The notes below the pieces were generated by a model. That model worked only from the letters and a program-made list of their open reading frames with translations, was not told the origin of the DNA and made no database searches. The translations under genes were made by a program, and so were the position numbers. Below, piece after piece: positions 6,860-11,212 of a DNA stretch of 11,212 nucleotides. How positions within the stretch are numbered: the stretch's first letter is position 1; each line of letters begins with the position of its first letter. Origin of the DNA: Hydrogenophaga intermedia (lineage in GTDB: Bacteria > Pseudomonadota > Gammaproteobacteria > Burkholderiales > Burkholderiaceae_C); NCBI GenBank assembly GCA_945869245.1, contig CAMBOY010000079.1, positions 1-11,212 of the forward strand, in the 5' to 3' direction.

Positions 6860-6903
6860 CGTCAATTTAAGTTGACACACTGTAATGTCAATCGCTTAAT
6901 ACA
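6860..6903. promoter_or_regulatory. Tandem PpsR/CrtJ-type operator upstream of bchC
   Basis: Half-sites start at 6860 (CGTCA), 6873 (TGACA), 6886 (TGTCA) and 6899 (ATACA), again at an exact 13-bp period. They give an imperfect site 6860-6877 (CGT-N12-ACA) and a site matching the consensus, TGT-N12-ACA, at 6886-6903 (TGTCAATCGCTTAATACA), separated by 8 bp. The geometry equals that found before crtE. In Rhodobacter capsulatus, CrtJ represses bchC aerobically from two such palindromes, so the same control of bchCXYZ is likely here. Binding by a PpsR homologue is inferred. Confidence 0.83.
6872..6900 (+). promoter_or_regulatory. Predicted sigma70-type promoter of bchC
   Basis: TTGACA (6872-6877) is a consensus -35 box in the same place relative to the operator as at crtE. 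With a 17-bp spacer the -10 would be CTTAAT (6895-6900), matching four of six positions but lacking the leading TA. Transcription from it would begin about 1-2 nt before the bchC ATG, implying a leaderless or almost leaderless message. An alternative is an extended -10 upstream, TGG-TATACG (6853-6861), without a good -35 box. bchC may also be read from the crtE promoter through crtF. Confidence 0.45.
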
Positions 6904-6907
6904 CATC

Positions 6908-7852
6908 ATGCAAGCCCAAGCCATCGTTTTCAACCGCCCCTGCCAGGTCGCTGTCCAGACCCTGGACCTGCGCGCGATGGCCGACGGCGATGTGGAAGTC
7001 GAGGTGGAATACAGCGGCATCAGCACCGGCACCGAGCGACTGCTCTGGGACGGCAGCATGCCGCCCTTCCCCGGCATGGGCTATCCACTGGTGCCGGGGT
7101 ACGAAACCGTGGGACGCGTGGTGCGCACCCAAGGTGAGTGCACGCTGAGCATCGGTGACCGGGTGTTTGTACCCGGCTCCTACAGCTTTGAAGGCGTGCA
7201 CAACCTGTTTGGTGGCGCTGGCTCGCGCCTGGTGGTGCCCGAGAGCCGGGTGGTTCAGGTCCACACCGACAGCCCCAATGCGGTGCTGCTGGCGTTGGCG
7301 GCGACCGCTTACCACAGCGTGACCTTTGGCGGCACCCGCGAGCCCGGCACGCCCCCCGATCTGATCGTGGGCCACGGCGTCATGGGCCGCTTGCTGGCGC
7401 GCCTGACCGTAGCCGCTGGTGGCCCAGCCCCAGTGGTCTGGGAAACGCAGGCCCAGCGCCAAGGCGGCGGCGACGGCTACAACGTGCTGCACCCCGACAG
7501 CGACGAACGCAAAGACTACCGCGCCATTTACGACGTCAGCGGCGACGCGCGCATCCTGCACCAAGTGATTCCGCGCCTGGGCAAAGGCGGCGAGGTGGTT
7601 CTGGCCGGCTTCTACCACCAAGACATCTCGTTCGCCTACGCACCGGCCTTCCTGCGCGAAGCCAGCGTCCGCGTGGCCGCCGAATGGAAGCGCGCCGATT
7701 TGCTGGCGGTGACCGAACTGGTCCACACCGGGCGCCTGTCGCTCGCCGGCCTGATCACCCACACAGAAACACCCGGGCGCGCCCACGGCGCCTACGAAGC
7801 CGCCTTTGGCGATCCGCAGTGCCTAAAGATGATCCTGGATTGGAGACATTGA
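6908..7852 (+). CDS. bchC: BchC, 3-(1-hydroxyethyl) bacteriochlorophyllide a dehydrogenase
   Basis: BchC oxidises the C-3 hydroxyethyl group to the acetyl group of bacteriochlorophyll a, using NAD. The 314-residue product has the length and layout of the family, a medium-chain dehydrogenase-like protein. The N-terminal half contains EYSGISTGTERLLWDG and PGYETVGRVV. A nucleotide-binding turn GHGVMG stands at 155-160, followed by the Rossmann-like half. Family N-termini start at the residues MQAQAIVF, which sets the ATG at 6908. No Shine-Dalgarno precedes it; the upstream bases are occupied by the PpsR-type site ending 4 nt before the ATG. An in-frame GTG at 6833 inside crtF would add 25 unrelated residues and is rejected. 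The stop overlaps the bchX start (TGATG), so bchC and bchX are coupled. Confidence 0.94.
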   Translation: MQAQAIVFNRPCQVAVQTLDLRAMADGDVEVEVEYSGISTGTERLLWDGSMPPFPGMGYPLVPGYETVGRVVRTQGECTLSIGDRVFVPGSYSFEGVHNLFGGAGSRLVVPESRVVQVHTDSPNAVLLALAATAYHSVTFGGTREPGTPPDLIVGHGVMGRLLARLTVAAGGPAPVVWETQAQRQGGGDGYNVLHPDSDERKDYRAIYDVSGDARILHQVIPRLGKGGEVVLAGFYHQDISFAYAPAFLREASVRVAAEWKRADLLAVTELVHTGRLSLAGLITHTETPGRAHGAYEAAFGDPQCLKMILDWRH

Positions 7853-8859
7853 TGACTACCTCGGCCCCCCAAGTTCAGCCTGCCAGTTACATGGCACAAC
7901 TTCGCCAGGAGGCCGCACAAGAACCCCATCCGGTGGTCACGAGCGAGGTCACCAAAGAAACCCAGATCATCGCGATCTACGGCAAGGGCGGCATCGGCAA
8001 AAGCTTCACCCTGGCCAACCTCAGCTACATGATGGCGCAGCAGGGCAAAAAGGTGCTGCTGATCGGCTGCGATCCCAAGAGCGACACCACCAGCCTGCTG
8101 TTTGGCGGCCGGGCTTGCCCCACCATCATTGAGACCTCGTCCAAGAAAAAACTGGCTGGCGAGCCGGTGGCCATTGGCGACGTCTGCTTCAAGCGCGATG
8201 GCGTCTACGCCATGGAACTCGGTGGCCCCGAGGTTGGTCGCGGCTGCGGCGGGCGCGGCATCATCCACGGCTTTGAACTGCTGGAAAAACTGGGCTTTCA
8301 CGAGTGGGGCTTCGACTACGTGCTGCTCGACTTTCTGGGCGACGTGGTCTGCGGCGGCTTCGGCCTGCCGATTGCCCGCGACATGTGCCAGAAGGTGATT
8401 GTGGTCGCCAGCAACGACCTGCAATCGCTCTACGTGGCCAATAACGTGTGCAGCGCGGTCGAATACTTCCGCAAGCTCGGCGGCAATGTGGGCGTGGCCG
8501 GCATGGTGATCAACCGCGACGACGGCACCGGCGAGGCCAAAGCCTTTGCCGAACAGGTCGGCATTCCGGTGTTGTCGGTCATTCCGGCCGACGACGACAT
8601 CCGCCGCAAAAGCGCCAGCTACGAAATCATTGGTCGCCCCGATTCGGTGTGGGGCCCCATGTTTGCCGAACTGGCCGAGAACGTGCACAACTCCACGCCC
8701 ATGCGTCCGTCGCCCCTGACACAAGACGCCTTGTTGGGCTTGTTCTCTGCCGCGTCCGTGGGCCGAGACGTGGTGCTGGAGCCAGCCACCGAGTTCGACA
8801 TGTGCGGCAAGACCGAGAGCACCAAGCCCTCGCTCGAAGTGGTTTACGACGAAGTCTGA
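7852..8859 (+). CDS. bchX: BchX, Fe-protein (reductase) subunit of chlorophyllide a oxidoreductase
   Basis: BchX is the ATP-dependent electron donor of chlorophyllide a oxidoreductase, the nitrogenase-like enzyme that reduces the C7=C8 bond of chlorophyllide a. The 335-residue product is NifH-like: P-loop GKGGIGKS at 44-51, GCDPKSDTT following strand 2, and the two Cys that hold the bridging 4Fe-4S cluster, C132 in GRGCGGRG and C167 in DVVCGGFG. An N-terminal extension of about 40 residues before the P-loop is the hallmark that separates BchX from BchL and NifH. The ATG overlaps the bchC stop, with GGAG (7842-7845) 6 nt upstream. TTT/TTC and AAA/AAG are used about equally, between the habits of the upstream genes and bchY. 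Confidence 0.97.
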   Translation: MTTSAPQVQPASYMAQLRQEAAQEPHPVVTSEVTKETQIIAIYGKGGIGKSFTLANLSYMMAQQGKKVLLIGCDPKSDTTSLLFGGRACPTIIETSSKKKLAGEPVAIGDVCFKRDGVYAMELGGPEVGRGCGGRGIIHGFELLEKLGFHEWGFDYVLLDFLGDVVCGGFGLPIARDMCQKVIVVASNDLQSLYVANNVCSAVEYFRKLGGNVGVAGMVINRDDGTGEAKAFAEQVGIPVLSVIPADDDIRRKSASYEIIGRPDSVWGPMFAELAENVHNSTPMRPSPLTQDALLGLFSAASVGRDVVLEPATEFDMCGKTESTKPSLEVVYDEV

Positions 8860-8887
8860 CCCTCGCCCCACACACCAACGGCCCACC

Positions 8888-10444
8888 ATGTCCACCACCA
8901 TCCCGATCATTCCCGTGTCCGCCGCACCGGCTGGCGCCACCGCCATCGCGGGCGACGGCATGGGTTGCCACGCCGGCGGTGAAACGCTGCTGGCCGCTGC
9001 GAAGATGGCGGGCAAGAGCGAGGTGCTGGCGCAGTACGCGCAGGACTACCCCAAGGGCGAACACGTCGGCCCGCACGACCAGCCCCAGAGCATGTGCCCG
9101 GCCTTCGGTTCGCTGCGCGTGGGCTTGCGCATGCGCCGCACCGCCACCATCCTCAGCGGCTCGGCCTGCTGTGTGTATGGCCTGACGTTTACCTCGCACT
9201 TCTACGGCGCGCGCCGCAGCGTCGGCTACGTGCCGTTCAACAGCGAATCGCTGGTCACCGGCAAGCTGTTCGAAGACATCCGCGAGGCGGTGCACGCCCA
9301 GGCCGACCCGACCCAGCTCGACGCCATCGTCATCATCAATCTGTGTGTGCCCACCGCCAGCGGCGTGCCGCTGCAGCTGCTGCCGCCTTCGATCAACGGC
9401 GTGCGCATCATCGGCATCGACGTGCCCGGGTTCGGCGTGCCGACCCACGCCGAGGCCAAGGACGTGCTGACCGGCGCGATGCTGAAGTACGCACGGCAGG
9501 AAGTCATGGCCGGTCCGGTGCCCGCACCGCGCCAGGCCCGCAGCGGCAAGCCCACCATCACCCTGCTGGGCGAGATGTTCCCGGCCGATCCGATGCTGAT
9601 CGCTCAGATGATCGCACCCATGGGCCTGGCTGTGGGCACCACGGCGCCCACCCGCGAATGGCGCGAGCTGTATGCCGCGCTCGACGGCGCCGCGGTCGCC
9701 GCGATCCACCCGTTCTACACCGCCAGCATCCGCGAGTTCGAGCTGGCTGGACGGCCCATCGTGGGCTCGGCACCGGTCGGCGTGGACGGCACACACGACT
9801 GGCTGGGCGCCATCGACAACGCCACCGGCGTGTCGCAGGCCCTGATCGACAGCGCGCGCAACCAGACGCTGGGCGCGATCCGCGGCGTGCTGTCGCAACA
9901 GAAGATCAAGGGCCGCATCACGCTCAGCGGCTACGAAGGCTCCGAGCTGCTGGTGGGTCGCCTGCTGGTCGAATGCGGCGCCGATCTGCGTTATGTGGGC
10001 TCAGCCTGCCCGGCCACGCCGTGGAACGCACACGACGCCGAATGGCTGCGCAGCAAAGGCGTGCAGGTGCAGTTCCGCGCCTCGCTCGAAGACGACCTCG
10101 ACGCGCTGCACGAATACCAGCCCCAGCTGGCGATCGGTACCACCCCCGTGGTGCAGGCCGCCAAAGAAGCCTGCGTGCCCGCGCTGTACTACACCAACCT
10201 GATTTCTGCGCGCCCGCTGATGGGCGTGGCCGGCGCCGGCTCACTGATCCAGGTGGTCAACGCCGCCATGGGCAACCAGCACCGCTTCGACGCGATGAAG
10301 GCATTCTTCGGCGGTGTCGGTCAAGGCGACGAAGCCGGCGTGTGGGAAGACGTGCCCAAGCCCTTCCCGAACTTCCGCAAGGAAATGCGCCGCCTGAATG
10401 AGAAGGCCGCCAAGAAGCGGGAGGCACAAGATGTTGGTGCTTGA
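8888..10444 (+). CDS. bchY: BchY, catalytic-component subunit of chlorophyllide a oxidoreductase
   Basis: BchY pairs with BchZ to form the NifDK-like catalytic component that binds chlorophyllide a and a 4Fe-4S cluster and receives electrons from BchX. The 518-residue product carries early cysteines expected for cluster binding: C27 in MGCHAGGE, C70 in SMCPAFG, and the pair C94-C95 in GSACCVYGL. The middle and C-terminal parts show the repeated Rossmann-like segments of nitrogenase-type proteins (for example TITLLGEMFPADPML and ISARPLMGVAGAGSL). The C-terminus is basic and Lys-rich and overlaps bchZ by 14 nt. The start lies 28 nt after bchX with no clear Shine-Dalgarno. Phe is almost always TTC and Lys almost always AAG, a sharp change from bchI to crtF. 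Context and motifs leave little doubt of identity. Confidence 0.96.
   Translation: MSTTIPIIPVSAAPAGATAIAGDGMGCHAGGETLLAAAKMAGKSEVLAQYAQDYPKGEHVGPHDQPQSMCPAFGSLRVGLRMRRTATILSGSACCVYGLTFTSHFYGARRSVGYVPFNSESLVTGKLFEDIREAVHAQADPTQLDAIVIINLCVPTASGVPLQLLPPSINGVRIIGIDVPGFGVPTHAEAKDVLTGAMLKYARQEVMAGPVPAPRQARSGKPTITLLGEMFPADPMLIAQMIAPMGLAVGTTAPTREWRELYAALDGAAVAAIHPFYTASIREFELAGRPIVGSAPVGVDGTHDWLGAIDNATGVSQALIDSARNQTLGAIRGVLSQQKIKGRITLSGYEGSELLVGRLLVECGADLRYVGSACPATPWNAHDAEWLRSKGVQVQFRASLEDDLDALHEYQPQLAIGTTPVVQAAKEACVPALYYTNLISARPLMGVAGAGSLIQVVNAAMGNQHRFDAMKAFFGGVGQGDEAGVWEDVPKPFPNFRKEMRRLNEKAAKKREAQDVGA
10419..10424 (+). promoter_or_regulatory. Ribosome binding site of bchZ within bchY
   Basis: GGGAGG lies 6 nt before the bchZ ATG and inside the last codons of bchY. 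It is the strongest Shine-Dalgarno sequence among the gene starts of the window and fixes the bchZ start at 10431. With the 14-nt overlap it suggests that BchZ translation is both coupled and independently strong. Confidence 0.8.
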
Positions 10445-11212
10445 CCACGACCGCGCCGGCGGCTACTGGGGCGCCGTCTATGTATTCACCGCCATCAAGG
10501 GCTTGCAGGTGGTGATCGACGGCCCGGTGGGCTGCGAGAACCTGCCAGTCACCAGCGTGCTGCACTACACCGACGCGTTGCCGCCGCACGAGCTGCCCAT
10601 CGTCGTCACCGGCCTGGCCGAAGAACAACTGGGCCGCGAAGGCACCGAAGGCTCGATGAAGCGCGCCCACGCGGTGCTGGACCCCGAGCTGCCCGCGGTG
10701 GTGGTCACTGGCTCGATTGCCGAAATGATCGGCGGCGGCGTGACGCCCGAAGGCACGAACCTGATGCGCTTTTTGCCGCGCACCATCGACGAAGACCAGT
10801 GGCAATGCGCCGACCGCGCGATGTTCTGGCTCTGGAGCGAGTACGGCATGAAGAAGGTGCCTGCCCGCAAACCGCTGGCCGAGCGCCCCGCTGGCGAGAA
10901 GCCGCGCGTCAACATCATCGGCCCGAGCTACGGCGTGTTCAACAGCCCCAGCGACCTGGCCGAAGTCCGCCGCTTGGTGCAGGGCATCGGCGCCGAGATC
11001 AACCTGGTGTTCCCGTTGGGCAGCCACCTGTCCGAGGTCTCGCGCTTGGTCGAGGCCGACGTGAACATCTGCATGTACCGCGAGTTCGGCCGCATGCTCT
11101 GCGAGGCGTTGGACCGACCTTACCTGCAGGCGCCCATCGGCCTGCACAGCACCACGAAGTTTTTGCGCAAGCTCGGCGAACTGCTGGGCCTGGACCCGGA
11201 GCCCTTCATCGA
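10431..11212 (+). CDS. bchZ: BchZ, catalytic-component subunit of chlorophyllide a oxidoreductase (3' end outside window)
   Basis: BchZ is the NifK-like partner of BchY. About 260 residues are present before the window ends; the full protein is usually near 480-490. The N-terminus MLVLDHDRAGGYWGAVY and the Cys35 in DGPVGCENLPV, a cluster ligand in the family, identify it. Later segments VTGLAEEQLGREG, NIIGPSYGVFNSPSD and the ADVNICMYREFGR region follow the BchZ order. The start overlaps the end of bchY and has a strong ribosome binding site. Codon use resembles bchY (mostly TTC, AAG). In related clusters pufBALM, encoding light-harvesting 1 and reaction-centre proteins, usually follows; this cannot be seen here. 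Confidence 0.96.
   Translation, partial: MLVLDHDRAGGYWGAVYVFTAIKGLQVVIDGPVGCENLPVTSVLHYTDALPPHELPIVVTGLAEEQLGREGTEGSMKRAHAVLDPELPAVVVTGSIAEMIGGGVTPEGTNLMRFLPRTIDEDQWQCADRAMFWLWSEYGMKKVPARKPLAERPAGEKPRVNIIGPSYGVFNSPSDLAEVRRLVQGIGAEINLVFPLGSHLSEVSRLVEADVNICMYREFGRMLCEALDRPYLQAPIGLHSTTKFLRKLGELLGLDPEPFI

Noticed and set aside
6833..6907. Upstream GTG start for bchC inside crtF
   Set aside because: The added 25 residues come from crtF's 3' end and the operator region and do not resemble BchC; the family N-terminus begins at 6908.
7852..8859. bchX as nifH or bchL
   Set aside because: The roughly 40-residue extension before the P-loop and the position between bchC and bchY identify BchX.

Overview
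The window is a piece of a photosynthesis gene cluster from an anoxygenic phototrophic proteobacterium. High G+C (about two thirds by eye), protein sequence style and gene order (crtE-crtF-bchC-bchX-bchY-bchZ) best fit a purple betaproteobacterium of the Burkholderiales, for example a Comamonadaceae or Rubrivivax/Rhodoferax-like lineage. The taxon is an inference; no rRNA or other marker is present. All genes lie on the + strand and the DNA is almost fully coding. No mobile element, tRNA, rRNA or CRISPR array was seen.

Region 1 (1-4563) is a tightly coupled unit: the 3' half of bchI, then bchD, bchO and a BciB/FrhB-type iron-sulfur flavoprotein gene. bchI/bchD and bchO/bciB overlap by ATGA and bchD/bchO are 5 bp apart. 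BchI and BchD are two subunits of Mg-chelatase, which inserts Mg into protoporphyrin IX. BchO is the alpha/beta-hydrolase-fold partner encoded with them. The fourth protein looks like the ferredoxin-dependent 8-vinyl reductase BciB, an uncommon choice for a purple bacterium.

Region 2 (4564-4717) is the longest non-coding stretch. It holds two small inverted repeats just after bciB, then a striking operator/promoter: four half-sites at an exact 13-bp period, forming two PpsR/CrtJ-type sites (TGT-N12-ACA family) 8 bp apart and overlapping a sigma70-like promoter for crtE. The downstream site lies inside a perfect 12-bp-arm palindrome.

Region 3 (4718-6845) carries crtE (geranylgeranyl diphosphate synthase) and crtF (hydroxyneurosporene-type O-methyltransferase), the entry and late steps of spheroidene-type carotenoid synthesis. 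The 62-bp gap after crtF repeats the operator plan (13-bp half-site period, two sites 8 bp apart, TTGACA in the same position) in front of bchC.

Region 4 (6908-11212) is bchC-bchX-bchY-bchZ (bchZ is cut by the window end). They encode the 3-hydroxyethyl bacteriochlorophyllide a dehydrogenase and the three subunits of chlorophyllide a oxidoreductase, the steps that commit the pathway to bacteriochlorophyll a. Codon usage changes sharply at the bchX/bchY junction.

The gene content is a well-known system. The points that deserve attention are the duplicated operator architecture, the bciB-type gene fused into the bchIDO unit, the lack of a leader or ribosome binding site for bchC, and the codon-usage break at bchY.
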